From Parus major (Eukaryota; Chordata; Aves; Passeriformes; Paridae), in contig NC_031774.1 of assembly GCF_001522545.3 (NCBI RefSeq), positions 56,198,656-56,262,655 on the forward strand: a DNA stretch of 64,000 bases. Reading direction: 5' to 3'. The position numbers and the translations under genes were made by a program. The notes beneath the pieces are model-generated. The model did not search any database and was not told where the DNA came from. It worked only from the letters and a program-made list of their open reading frames with translations. This document shows positions 51,770-63,944 of the stretch, in pieces (position 1 is the stretch's first letter; the number at the start of each line of letters is the position of its first letter).

Positions 51770-51995
51770 AAAATTAGAGATTAGGAAGAAATTCTTCCCT
51801 GTGGGAGCGTGAGACACTGGCACAGGTTACCCACAGAAGCTGTGGCTACCCCATTCCTGGAAGTGTTCCAGACTAGGTTGGACAGGGATTGAAGCAACCT
51901 GGCCTGGTGGAAGGTGTCCCTGCCCATGGCAGGGGTTGGAATTTTGATGGGCTTTAAGGTCCCTTCCAACCCAAACCATTCTGTGATTCTATGAA
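51770..51995 (+). mobile_element. CR1 LINE fragment
   Basis: Plus-oriented CR1 3' end with 'attaggaagaaattcttccc', 'gcctggtggaaggtgtccct' and the intact tail 'accattctgtgattctatga'. It is one of the best preserved copies in the window. Confidence 0.92.
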
Positions 51996-54900
51996 CTGAT
52001 AAATCATTAACCAAGTTCTTTGGTAGATACAAAATACAGGGAAAAGCCATCCTGGCATCAAGCTTTGACCAGAAGCACATTAAGGACCCCAGCTGCCCCA
52101 AAATTCCACCCCCACCGCTTCTTCAGGCCACCACCACTCCTCTGCAAAGGCAGCACAATGGACGGCTGCTTTCACACGACTCAAAACCACAGCAGACAGC
52201 CCCCCACAGCTGCCTGGCCTTTATTTATGGTTTATTTAGCAAGCTCAGCTGTGAAATGGGGTAGGTGAGAAGCAGGAAGCTCTCCACCTCTCCTGCTGCA
52301 CAGCCACTGCCAGTGGCACAGAGGGCAAAATCCTGCTGGGTGCCCTCCTAGATCTGTCCTGTACAAACTCCAGAGCCCACAAGTCAGTCCTGCTGAAAAA
52401 GTGCTCCATCACATCACATTTAAACACAAAACTCATTCCTGCACTGGATGACTTTGTAACTATTGTATTAGCCCAGATGGAAAGGGTCATACTAGTACAT
52501 GAACCTGTTTTGTCTACAAGAGGCTGAAAAACATTCTGTGAGGCTGTGCAGCACAGCCTGGATTTTTGATGCTTTACTCCTGGTCCTCCAGAATACAGGA
52601 GTCTGCTCCTCATTTCAGAACTGTCACTCCCAGAGGGTGACAAGCCCTAAGGATGTGGATACAGTGAGTCTTGGGCTGCAGAGACATATCCTTAACAGTA
52701 AATATGGGGGGTTCCACTGTCCTTCAGGTAGAGCTGGAGATGTCTCAACGTGATGGAATATGCCAAAGAAACTTTTACCTATTCCTGTACCATTTATTTT
52801 GCCTACACCATACCCTCTTTGTCCCTCCAAGGGAAAGAAGAAAGCCCAACTGTCTAGGCTCATTAGAACAGCTCTAGACCTTGCTCCTTCCTTGGACATG
52901 AGCAAGACTAATTTGCAGATCCAGGTTTTGATAAACCATTCAGCAAGAGGAAAGCAGAATACGTTCCTTTCTAGAATGAAGCAAACAGGGAAAAACATCT
53001 TCTCTATTGGCAAGACAGTCTAGATGTTACTCGAGGTAATTATTTGAAATCGTGGTCAAAATGAGTTGCTATCATTAGATACTGACAGGATTATTGTAAC
53101 AGAGGCTAATTTTTGAGAGGAAGATGGCTTATCTTTTCCACCCAGTTCCACTCTAAACTGAGAACAGCTTAGTTGTTTATAGAGTAGCTACTAAATGACC
53201 ACAGTTACATCCCATTCCGTTCAATAAGACTAAATAAAGCAGCATTTCTTCCTAGCTGCCACATCAGGAACAAGGGACAGAAACTTATAAATAAGGAAAC
53301 TGATTGCAGGGTCATTTTCAATAATCTCCAGTAAATTGCCCTCCCTCACAAGCCAGTCTTGGGAGCAGCTCTTGGGAAGTACCCAAAGCTGAACTTTTTA
53401 CTGCTACTGAGTAAACAGATAATGAAGTGATAAATGTGGGGCTCTGTGTAGAAAACTGATTATCAGCAACAATAATCCCACCAAGCCCTATTAGGAGATG
53501 GAGGCTCACCCTACACATTCAACACCACTGTAGTTTTTGTATTAACAGAGTGTTTCGATGAGTAACTTTGACTCACTTTGGATCACACGGGAACACTTTC
53601 CTCACACGGTTTTATATTTTCTGCCAGGCTCAGGAGCAAACTGCCTCAGAGAATAAATTTTCATTGAATACATTAATGTGAGATGCCTCAGTCTGTGAAT
53701 GACCTAGATAATAAACTCATTGATGGAAGCCAATTCCTCCCTCTTTCTCAGAGCACCATGGGCACGCGCCGTGCCCAATAAATAATGTACAACCCAGCCA
53801 TCATTATCAACTCTTGTTGCATGCAAGATGGGAGAAGGAAACGTGTCCAGTTCTCCCAGTAAGCCAGTGCAAAGCTGGCAGCATAATTCCATCGAAGCCA
53901 TGGGGAATTCACTGACATAAACCTCACAAGCAACAGCAGAAGCAAACACCGGGCTCCTGTTCTGCTGGAATCTCACAGAAGACACAGGCAAACTTTTTAA
54001 AAACAAATAAGAAAGGAGGAAGGCAACTTTCACATTGAAGTTATTAAAAATTGATGCCAGAAAGAAGTGAGGTATGGAGAGCTTCATGTGTGTGCCAGTT
54101 TACATGTGAGGGAAGGATAACATTTAAAACATGTAAAATTTAAAAGAATTGAAGGATATGAGATAGAAAAAAACATGCAGTAAATCAATCCCAAATTTCA
54201 CTACTTGGAACTCTATTTTTTTTCTGCTCTTCAGTCCTGGGGACAAAGCTGACAAGCTCTATGTCCTTGTTTACCAAGAAAGTAAATGCAGGGCAAAGTA
54301 GGAATTGAAACAGGATAAGCTAGTCTTTCATTAGTCATTCCTGATTTAGACAACCTTTTTTATTCTGAAGGAGCAAAGCCCAGAATTGAATACATTTAGC
54401 ATGGGATGAGCACACTGACCAGTCTAGGTGGAGAGAATCCCTCTAGGAACTAACACACATTGACAAGCCAGCTCCAATGCTGTCACAGCACTGATCTGCA
54501 ACTATTTTGTCAGACAAAAGCACTTTGAAGCACAGACATCCCATGCTGACTTTTACTGTCACAGTTAAACTATCATCCTCTTTCCCATCCAGACTGTGGA
54601 GCCAGCCAGCACCAGAGAGCTGCCACAACCCCAAATGATCCCTCTGACAGTGCACTTCTCCCTCTGACTCACACCCACAGCACTCAGCACCACTACAACT
54701 GGTCCTGCTTGAACACAGTGCAGCACCTACAAAGCTGTGAATGATGGCAAACATTCTTCTAGCCAAAACTGATAAAAGGATTCCCAAACTAAGATGCCAC
54801 TGCTGTCATAGGAGGCTTAAGACACTAAATTTAGCAAGTAGAGGTGTACATGAAGACTAATTTCCAAGGGATGTCTTGCTTATGTAACAGAGTAAAATTA

Positions 54901-55822
54901 AATGTACTCATGAGAAAAAATGTACAAGACCATGCTATGCTAAAATGGAGACTAATGACAAGGAATTAATTTTTTTTTAAAAAAGACACAAGCAAAGGCA
55001 AGACAGAAACCACAGAGCAGGCCAGAGAGCAAGAAAGAGCTAGAAACCAGAGGTGCTACAGAGAGGTGTGAGCTGCTTTTTCACACCAAATGAGACCAGC
55101 TGGCAAGTCCAAATCCTGTCTCTGAGAATGGCTGATATAGAACATATATGAGAGAAAGGCAGGAAAAACACCACAGTGTCAGATAAGGAGGCACCACCTC
55201 AAACCTCTCCTCAGCCCCTGGATGCACATCATTAGACAGCCTGGCACTGTGATTCTATTAGATGTGAAGTCCAGGGACAGCAGAGACACACAGCCTGTTT
55301 CTCACATCCTGTCCCTCACTTGCCTCATTCTGAGAAATTACTGGGCTCTACTGATCTGTTAAGAGATTTCACACTGCAAAAGACTGTACTGATCTTTTTC
55401 TCAACATACAGCAGACATGCAACACTCATACAGCAAATCACACATTTAGAAATGTGTCTTGCATGGGTGCATTCTCCTCCTCTCCCCATTTTAACAGAAA
55501 TACTTGTACTGCAATAAAAAGTAAAAAAAAATCCACTAGGGCCAAAATAGCATTCTCAGGGTGGTTAAAAAAAATAGATTATTTATTCTATCTCCCATTT
55601 CACAAACTGAAGGCAGCTACCATAGCTGCCCAACTTGTGTTTTTGCACCAGTACTTTATCTCCTGCCTGTTCCACAGAAAGGAGATCTCTCCTGGAAGGA
55701 GTCTGGAGAGCTACCACTGTATCATTGATACAAATACAACCAACTCTCAAAACTCAACACTTAAACTGGGCAGGTGAACACCAAGAAAAAGCCCTTATGT
55801 AATGTCATCTAACAGATTCATA

Positions 55823-55845
55823 CCTCCCTCCCTCCCTCCTTCCCT
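55823..55845. repeat. CCCT simple repeat
   Basis: A short pyrimidine tract with the unit CCCT, about five units. Confidence 0.8.
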
Positions 55846-56359
55846 GCCAACACTTTTTTTTGTACTGGCAAAGCTCCTGGGTAAGCACAGTCACAGCAGC
55901 TGGGTTTCGGTGCAGTGTGAGCTGTGCTGACACAAAGGGCAGGTCCACACCACATGATGGAGCACAGAAATTCCCATCCAGAGCTACGGAGGTCCAGCTG
56001 ACAAGAGAAAATCTTATCCCAGACCTGATATCCCAAGCACCCTGTGGCTTTGCAGCCCAGCATTGCAATCTTCCCCAGGATGGTCTTAATTGCTTTGCAG
56101 TGTGGCACTCAGAGGAGACAGCCTGGGGTGTAACATCCATCTGTCAGACAGGACACAGGCATCCCCTGCCTCTCTGCCTAGTTTGGGGGCTGCAGCTCTC
56201 CATCAGGACACAGAGCACTGGTGGGCTGCAGAGCACGAGGCTTTCTGGAGATGCAGTGGGTCTCACAAGGAAGACCAGCCAAAAAAAACCCTGGCAGTTA
56301 CCAGAATAACCCTTCTGTCTGCAACCTGCCCCACACTGGAGGAGCCCCAGGACAGAGCA

Positions 56360-56625
56360 GTGCAGGGAGCGGGGCCATCGGCCGGTCAGACTGCTCTGGC
56401 AGCCTGCGGGATAGATCTGGACATTGATTAAATGCCTCTGCTCTAGCACAACAAGGGCACAAAAGGTCCAGCAGGGGCAGTGAAAAAGCAATTTTTTCCA
56501 TCACCTTGAGCCCAGGACGGACGCTGAATATCAAGAGCACAGGAGCTGCTGAGGGATGCTTGTTCCCACACGGCATCGCGCTAACGCGACAAAAGCTGGC
56601 TCACATCTGCTCGTGGTGCCGGCTT
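56360..56625. promoter_or_regulatory. CpG-rich patch in intron 1
   Basis: Two small clusters hold about 13 CpG. The densest is around 56571-56587, where 'cggcatcgcgctaacgcg' contains five. No donor or start codon was tied to it. The role is unknown. Confidence 0.25.
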
Positions 56626-57068
56626 CCAAATTAAAGCAGGATGGTTTCCTCTGCAATTGACCTCCCTAAGTGATGAGAACATCTCATGATATCAAAGCAT
56701 ACAAAAATATCATTGGCATTGCAGAAATACAGTCGTTTGTCTGGCTTAGCCTAAGTGGCTTAGCAACGTTAATTGGACGCTTCTGGATGCTCTTTGTCTC
56801 AGATACACATTTATCTTTGATATCATTATAATAAAGCAGGTCTTTCCCCCACAGCCAGCCAGCAAAAGGGCATGGCTCAGGAGAGGAACAACCACGTGGT
56901 GATCTCCACCAGGACACGGCGCCAGGTTAGTTATCCAGGACTCCAGCTTGGGTCCAGCACAGCCCCACAAATAGCACAGGGGTGGAGCAAGCAATCAGAG
57001 CAAAGATTGCTCATTGTCTCCAGAAGAAATTAAATTTCCAGCATGGTCTGACATGTCTTAACTGCATG

Positions 57069-57132
57069 CCTAAATAGGATGAAATCTGGGAGGCAAAAAG
57101 GTGCGATGGCTGATCCAGAATCCTTATAAAAG
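57069..57132. promoter_or_regulatory. CArG box and TATA-like motif
   Basis: CCTAAATAGG at 57069-57078 is a perfect match to the SRF-binding CArG consensus. TATAAAAG follows at 57125-57132 on the plus strand. Together they resemble a small antisense promoter or an SRF-responsive element. Motif matches alone are weak evidence. Confidence 0.2.
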
Positions 57133-57861
57133 CTGCCAGTAACTCATTTCATGTGGTAACTCTGCTGTTCATCTTTTTCTCCATGGTTACACAAAAGGTC
57201 CCCAGTTTCCTGGCTGTATTAGCAAAGCACAATAGCTAAAGCCTAAAACATCAAAGGAGCTTTGATAGTTTGTGAAGAAAGGGTGGGAGTCTTATTCACT
57301 TCAGTAAGGGATATGTTTTTCATATTGAATTACCCTGTAAATCAGTAGACTTTCTAATGGCATTTCAATAGCTCAAATGGCCCCCTTGACAATCCGTTCT
57401 GCAGAGTTTATTGCCTATAAGCTCAAAATGGCCAGAAACCAAATCATTACTCAGAAAATACTCCAAACAGAAAGCCTCTGACAGCCTGGGTGAAATATGC
57501 TTTACTAAAAGACCTGTGGAAAAAGCTAAATATAAACCACCAACAGGGTGAGGCGAGGCCCACAGGGTGCAGGGGTGGGGACAGAGCTTCCTGGGGTGCT
57601 GCGGTCACCCTGCTGCCCCCTCCTCGTCCTCTCTGCAAAGAGCACCTCCAGGGCTGCAGGGCTGCAAACATCTTCTCACGAGCTTCCAACATGTCCAACA
57701 CTGCCAGAGGCAACGTGGGCATCAGCCCTTGGCTGCCTCTTCTCCCTCCAACCACAGCTTTCAACTGGTTAAGCAGCAACACCATCAGTAGGACTCTCAA
57801 GGTACCCCTGGCATCAAAGTCAGCTCCCGCTCCAGCCAACCATGTCAACAAGGGCCTGACA

Positions 57862-58385
57862 GAACCACAGAATAGTTTGGGTTAGAAGGGACCTTAAAGA
57901 CCACCTCATTCCATACCCTCTGCCATGCACAGGGACACCTTCCATGAGACCAGATTGCTCCAAGCCCAGCCTAGTCTTGAACACTGTCCAGGACAGGGCA
58001 GCCACAGCTTCTCTGGGCAACTGGTGCCACCCTCACTGTAAAAAAAACTTCTTCCTTACCTCCAATCTAAATCTCTCCTCTAACAGTTTAAAGCCATTAC
58101 CTTTTTGCTGTCTGTCCATGCTTTTGTCAAAAATCCTTCTCCAGCTCTACTTCAGCCTCTTTAAGTACTGCATGATGCTATAAGGCCTCCCTTTTGCCTT
58201 CTCCAAGCTGAAAAACCCCAACTCTCTCAGCCTGTCCTCATAGCAGAGGTGCTCCAGCCCTTTGAGCATTTTGGTGGCCTCCTCTGGACTCCCTACAAAA
58301 AGTCCATGTTCTTCTTTTACTGGGGGCCCCAGGGATGGATGCACTACTCCAGTACATCATTCCAGCCCCCTTCAGGTGACTGCCA
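57862..58385 (-). mobile_element. CR1 LINE fragment (longest here)
   Basis: About 500 bases of reverse-oriented CR1. The tail 'cagaatagtttgggttagaa' is followed by 'gggacaccttccatgagacc', 'cagtttaaagccattacctt', 'ctcagcctgtcctcatagca' and 'gcattttggtggcctcctct'. It contains frames open by chance on both strands; none looks like intact reverse transcriptase. The far boundary is approximate. Confidence 0.9.
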
Positions 58386-61037
58386 CTGCTCTTGGTGGCA
58401 CAAGTACCCAAAGGGTGCCCATTGCCCATGTGAGCATTTCCCTGCAGGTCACTGCAGCACCTGATTGCCTGGGCTCTATCCTGCCTTGTCCTGCACTCCT
58501 GGAATTCTGGCTCTGCCCCAGGCACAGAATTCCCCCCCCTCAGCCACAGTCCCAGATGAATGCAGTGACAACACCTTCGAAGAGGATAGGAACACTGTCC
58601 CTTCACTGCACATATGGCTGCCCCATTACAACTCAAAAAAACCTTGAGAGCCAAACCTGCATCTTGCTACACTCAGTTCAAAGCCAGAACATGAACTCCA
58701 GTCCCACACCCCATCCAGTGATGGCCCCCACCACTGGAAACTGGTTCTTCTCCTGTTTGGGCCAAATCTTCCCAGCCAAACACACTCTCAAGCAAAATGT
58801 CCATGTTCTCCAAAGATTGTCACAGTTGCCAGCCAGGCCTTTTACTGGGGAGGAGCAAGAAACAGGACTCCAAACAGCTCCACTGTAGATGCTGAAACAG
58901 GGCAGTGTGTATGCAGCTCTTTGTGACAGTCAGCTGTCTCATCTGCCTCAATCAGAACAACTTCTTTTAGCATCACACCCCCCCACACACTATTAAACAC
59001 CTGACAAATAGCAACAATTTTCCCCTTAGTTATTACAGGCTTTGTTTGAGGCTGCAGGGCGCTCTCAGGTAGCTGTGGTGCATGGGACTTGATTGGCATT
59101 TTGAAGGGTCTGTTTTCACAGGGCCAAAGGACAACTGTATGCTAAAGGAAGGAAAGAAAAGTTGAAATTCCAGTAGCTTTCAAACCCATCTCACCTTCTG
59201 CAGTGGGTGTTTCTCTGCAGAAGTCCTATTCAACATAATAATTGCATATCAGCAATAACAATTACAGAAACAACTTAAAGCTTCCAAAAAGTTAGAGAAG
59301 GAGCTCATTTTACTCAAGCCTAGTTAATATGCAGTGTGATCTTCATGCAGATCAGAGTTCTGCACTGTGTCCATCACTGTCATGTGTGTGGAAGCAGAAG
59401 TGAAATGAACTTCACCCCAGCCTGCTCCTGCCCTGTGGATGGAGACACCACTCATTCCAGCTCTACAAGCTGAATTCATCTCTACAGTTGGGCAGACACA
59501 AAATACTGCACCACAAAATTCTCTGTCGAGATCTACAAAGTATTTTGGCTTCCTGAAGCAACTTTTGCCCACCTGAAGAACTCTGCAGCCAAACAAAAGC
59601 AGCAGCAAACACATCATATTTGACCTGCAGCCCCCTGCCTCTCTGTCATGGCCATGATGCTCTGGAAACTCTTAACTTCTAACTCTTGACCTTAAAATTC
59701 AGCAAATACAATTGTATATAACCATACTGCCTTAAGAAAGAAAAAAAACATAGGGAAGGGTACAGGCAAAAGAGCTAAAGTGAACGCACAAGAATTGTCT
59801 TTATCTCTTCCTGCACACAAGCAAATGGCAACAAACTCATCAGGAAGTTGCTACTAGCTCATTAATCTTATAGCCCATCTGTTATGTGATTTCCTTCAGT
59901 GTACTCACATGATTTGCTACTTCAAGATCAAGGTTTAAATTTCTACTCCTTGTTGAAGTCTTAGAAATTATGGCATCTCCACCCAGGGACTAACAATTTT
60001 CACAACTGTGATTAAATAATTCCCTTGTAACAATGCCATTCAGTATCTGGAAAGAATGTTTCCCCAAGGTTAAAAATTACTTCAACTACTACATGACACT
60101 CACAGGAATAATTCTAGGTATTGTAAACATCTCCCATTTCAGCTACACTGAGTATTCCTTTTGTTTCACTGATACATGACAGCTTTCTATACTGCAGTCA
60201 GAGGTGGTCAAAGAGGAGATAAAACCTTTTAAAGGTGCATTTGTCAAGTACAAAGATCCTAGCACAGGCTAGTGCAAAACTAAACACTTTCAAGAGGCAA
60301 GTTTCAGCCCTGATGTAAATCCCAGCAAACAGCTCCAGAGAGCAGGCAGCTCAGCTGCCTCCTGCCCTGCACCTGGTCATGCACACCTGTGTAAAATGCA
60401 ACCATTCAGGTTTGCACAATCTCACACCCACACAGGTAAATGCCTACCAGAGACAGAACAGGGCACCAGGGAGATCACACTCAGCTTTGACTGTGTTAAA
60501 GCACGATGAAGGCAGGACCGCACTCAACTGACAATATTAATAAAAACTACTTTGCCAAAACCTGACAAGTAAATATAAGAAAGGGAAAACAGCAAGAAGG
60601 GTCTTGAAGTTAATAAGCTCTTGCAAATTTGATCTGTGGAGAATTAGCCAAATGTGTGTAACAACTAAGAGGGAAATTAGGTGATATCCAGACCGTGGTA
60701 ATATGCTTACCAGAAAAACTAAGGAAAACAATCCAAATGGTGAGAAAGGGCCAGTTTTGAAGTCCCTGAAACATGAATTTTAAAGCAAACCATGAACAGA
60801 GAACACTGTCCCAGCACTCAGCGGGATGACTCAGGTGTACAAGCATTACTGATGAGACAGCTCATGTCCATACACTTACTCATCTGCCTAAGTGTTCAGG
60901 GTCATAATTGCAGGGATGTACCTGCAAGTCATCTGGGAAGAACCAGCTCTTACACACCAACTGCTCCTCCTTGCCTCTCGCTGAAACTTCCTACAAGTTC
61001 TCACAAGAGGTGCTGACCAGTGTTACAAGTGATTACT

Positions 61038-61069
61038 TCTTTTTTTTTCTCTTTTTTTCTTTTTTTTTC
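61038..61069. repeat. T-rich tract ending in CAG
   Basis: A pyrimidine tract of about 30 bases on the plus strand, followed by CAGCAG. It looks like a splice acceptor on the strand opposite PRKCH, but no plus-strand exon is recognisable after it. Confidence 0.6.
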
Positions 61070-63584
61070 AGCAGGAGAAAATAAAATCCATGTTTATAAA
61101 CAGAGCAGCATGAGCCTGAGAGCTGATGCCAAAACTGACATAGGTAATTCTTGACAGCTCCCTCTCAGGAGGAAAGCTCAGGGAGCAGAAGCAGCCAACT
61201 GCACAGTTTGACTGTTAGTAATCATCTGGATTTTACAAAAATACTGTTTTCCCTGTCTCTGAAAACTGAACATAAAAGTTCTATTTCAAATCAAAATGAA
61301 AAATTGTGCACAGCAAAGTAAGCCAGGTTAAACTTGGGAGGATTCACCAATTTCCCTCTCACTCAATTCACTCCTTAGTTGCCTATCTGTGCTTCTATTC
61401 TGGGGATGGAAAAAGGACAGAAATGAAGGAATTTGGAGTGGAGGTGTTTCAAATCATCTACATTTCCTTGTGGTGTTTTGCATTGTGCCAGCAGCTCACA
61501 GACCTTGGGTTAGTGCAAAGCAGCATTTCCTATCCTTCTGATTACACCAGCTCCCGTGACAGCCTCGCTGTATTTATCAAGACATATTAAATTATCAGGG
61601 CAAGATGCTGTTCCCTGTCATCATGTGACCCAGGCTGCACGCTATGCGAGATGCTAACAAAGCAAATCAGAAGGGAGGGGAGAAAGAAAGGCAACAGAAG
61701 ACAAACATTTGCTCATTCCCCACTAAATCCACCCTAGCTGTAAGTTTCAGACATTAATTTAAAGGAAGAGCAGCAGTTTTTAGCCTCTGTCCACATGCCC
61801 AGATATAAAATCAGTTTACATCAATGTAGCTAAAACAATTCACTTATTTCCCACCCCATTGGACCTACCAGCTCACAAGTACAGGAGTTCATAAAACACA
61901 TGTCTACCCTGCAAGGATTAGAAACTCTTCCCTCACCAAAGACCAGATGAGGATTTCAGGCCACAGTCTGCATCTACCCTAAAAATCAGCACTGCAGAAT
62001 GGACTAAATGAAAGAAATGTGTGTGCATCCACATCAGCAGCAGTATCATGACAGGTATTTTAGTACTGCATTAGGTAAGTATTTTAGTAATGTAAATAAG
62101 GCCACTCTGCAGCAGAGTCCCACCCCACATGTAGCCAGCCCCAGTGTGACCAGGGCTCCAGCCTCACTAGAGGACAGGGCCTCTCTCAACAGCAAACATC
62201 CCCAGCAACTCAAACATCATGAAAACCCTCAAAACCACAGTGCCCTATCCCAGCTCTCTGTCATGCCTTTGCCTTGCTCATAGGGGTCTGTTCTGTATTT
62301 GAAACTGGTTTAGCACAAATCCCAGGAGCAGATAACTTTTCCAGGGGCACAGGTAGCTCGGGAAACTGGGCATACATCCACCAGGCAAACCCTGTGACCT
62401 CAGCTCTGGCTGGGCTGTCAGGAGCATCACCTCAGCCAAGCCACTGGAGACTGGCTGGGACCCTTCTGTCCGACACAGAAATCGCACCAGGGACTGTCTG
62501 AGAGAGAACACCTCCAGTGCACGAACCTCACACCTATCCATAAGGTCCCTAAGTAAAATGGCCCCAATATACATTTATTAATCATTGCCTGTAATCACCC
62601 CAAAAGTGTAGCACCATAGCTCAGCCACAGGCACTGGCTGAGAGCAGAAAGTCCCAGCATTCTCCCCAGTGATAGGATCAAGATGTCTATCTGTTCTCTA
62701 CACCGTCAGCTCTCCTTCCTCAACATCTGGTTTTATTGTGGTGGTTATGTGACCGCATATCCTGAACTTCTTGGCCTCAAAAAGTTTATACCCATCACAG
62801 CCTTGAACATTCTCTGCTCTTCTACACCTTCTCTACCCAGAATAAATGCCTTTTTTTATTAACCTAACTTACCAGCAAACTGTCTGGATCTGTGCAGTCA
62901 CCTCTTCCTCCTTTACAAGACTTGAAGCAAAGGTACATCTTTAGAGCCTGTACCGTTTCTCTCACCATCGGGACTAATCCATAAATGAGTTTCTCTGGGC
63001 TGCATACAAGTGACATTTACCTGGATATAACCTAGAATTAGCTCAGAGTGAAACTGCATTGACCCAGAGCAGCGGTGTACATAACAGACACAAGACTAGT
63101 CCTGCCGTTCTGCTAAGAAGTCAAAGAAATACGCATGCACACATCAAACTATTGTGCAAGCATGTGTAGAGCTGGGCAGAAATACATCCAGCCCAGGTAT
63201 CCGAGTCTCCAAGTGCGCCTCTGTGTGCCGAACAAAAGGAGGAAGGAACACCTTTGTGTGAATTTGCTGGCGTAGTTTGCAAGTTATGTATTACAGGTCT
63301 TCTCTCTGTTCATTTACAGAGGAGGAGAGACTTCACAGTCCTCCACTGCAGCCTTCTCACCCTAAAGCTAGGACAGCTGAGGGTCTTTAGAGTCCCTAGG
63401 GAACAGCAGATGGGAAGCAGAGGAACACAAACAGATGCGTGAAGGAACACACCTGTGTACCTGCAGACACACACCGGGCTGCGTGTCTGCGGCACAGGCA
63501 TGCAAGGACAAGCCCCGGCTCCGCCGGTGCCCTTCATTCATTCCCAGAGGAGCTCCCCGGCTTCTCCTCCGGACGGGTACTCAC

Positions 63585-63944
63585 CCAGCCCTCGAAGGTG
63601 TCGCTGGGGGCGGCGGAGCGCAGCAGGTCCTGGAAGTGCAAGGTGCAGTTGGCCACGAAGTCATCGTAGCCGATGGGGGTATCGTGGAAGACGGAGAGCT
63701 CGATCTGATGGCCGTCGGTGACCGTGGCCGAGAACTCCTCGTTGTACGTGGGTTTGTTGGTCTTCTGCTTGGTGCTGGTCTGCCCCACGCGCACCTGGTC
63801 CACGCTGACGGTGACATAGGGATCCAGGAGCTGGTAGCCCTTGCGGAAGAGCGAGTGGCGGAGGGACCAGCGGGTGGGCTGCAGCCCCACCGCCTCCCCG
63901 ATCCGCACCTTCAGGTACCCGCTGAACTTCATGGCTCCGGACAT
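63585..63944 (-). CDS. PRKCH: PRKCH exon 1: C2 domain of protein kinase C eta
   Basis: The exon encodes residues 1-120, from the start methionine (MSGAMKFSGYL) to SDTFEGW, and ends at GGCTGG|GTGAGT in phase 0. It makes up almost the whole C2 domain. Recognisable PKC eta landmarks are RIGEAVGLQPTRWSLRH, LLDPYVTVSVDQVRVGQTS and KQKTNKPTYNEEF. In novel PKCs this type II C2 domain does not bind calcium; it serves protein and lipid contacts and autoinhibition (family knowledge). The exon lies entirely inside the CpG island, so codons are GC-rich. The reading frame stays open for 16 codons into the intron, but the consensus donor and the exact continuation VDLEPEGKV in exon 2 settle the boundary. 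Identification is very secure. Confidence 0.97.

Larger units (their letters stand above)
37142..63584 (-). other. PRKCH: PRKCH intron 1 (26.4 kb)
   Basis: This long first intron begins GTGAGT and ends with a long pyrimidine tract and CAG before exon 2. It holds four CR1 fragments, several simple repeats, a CpG-dense patch near 40.1-40.5 kb, another near 56.4-56.6 kb, and AT-rich stretches with stacked motifs near 42.9, 43.8, 56.8 and 57.1 kb. I recognise no other gene in it on either strand. The stretches 38.8-49.9 kb, 52.0-57.8 kb and 58.4-63.5 kb show no repeat that I can name beyond those listed. Large first introns of this kind commonly hold enhancers, but nothing here proves one. Confidence 0.9.

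Noticed and set aside
58262..58888. 208-codon plus-strand open frame
   Set aside because: Its first part is the antisense of the CR1 fragment at 57862-58385 and the rest shows no protein signature.
63455..63721. Plus-strand frames opposite exon 1
   Set aside because: Arg/Ser-rich shadows of the GC-rich PRKCH exon 1 and its CpG island.
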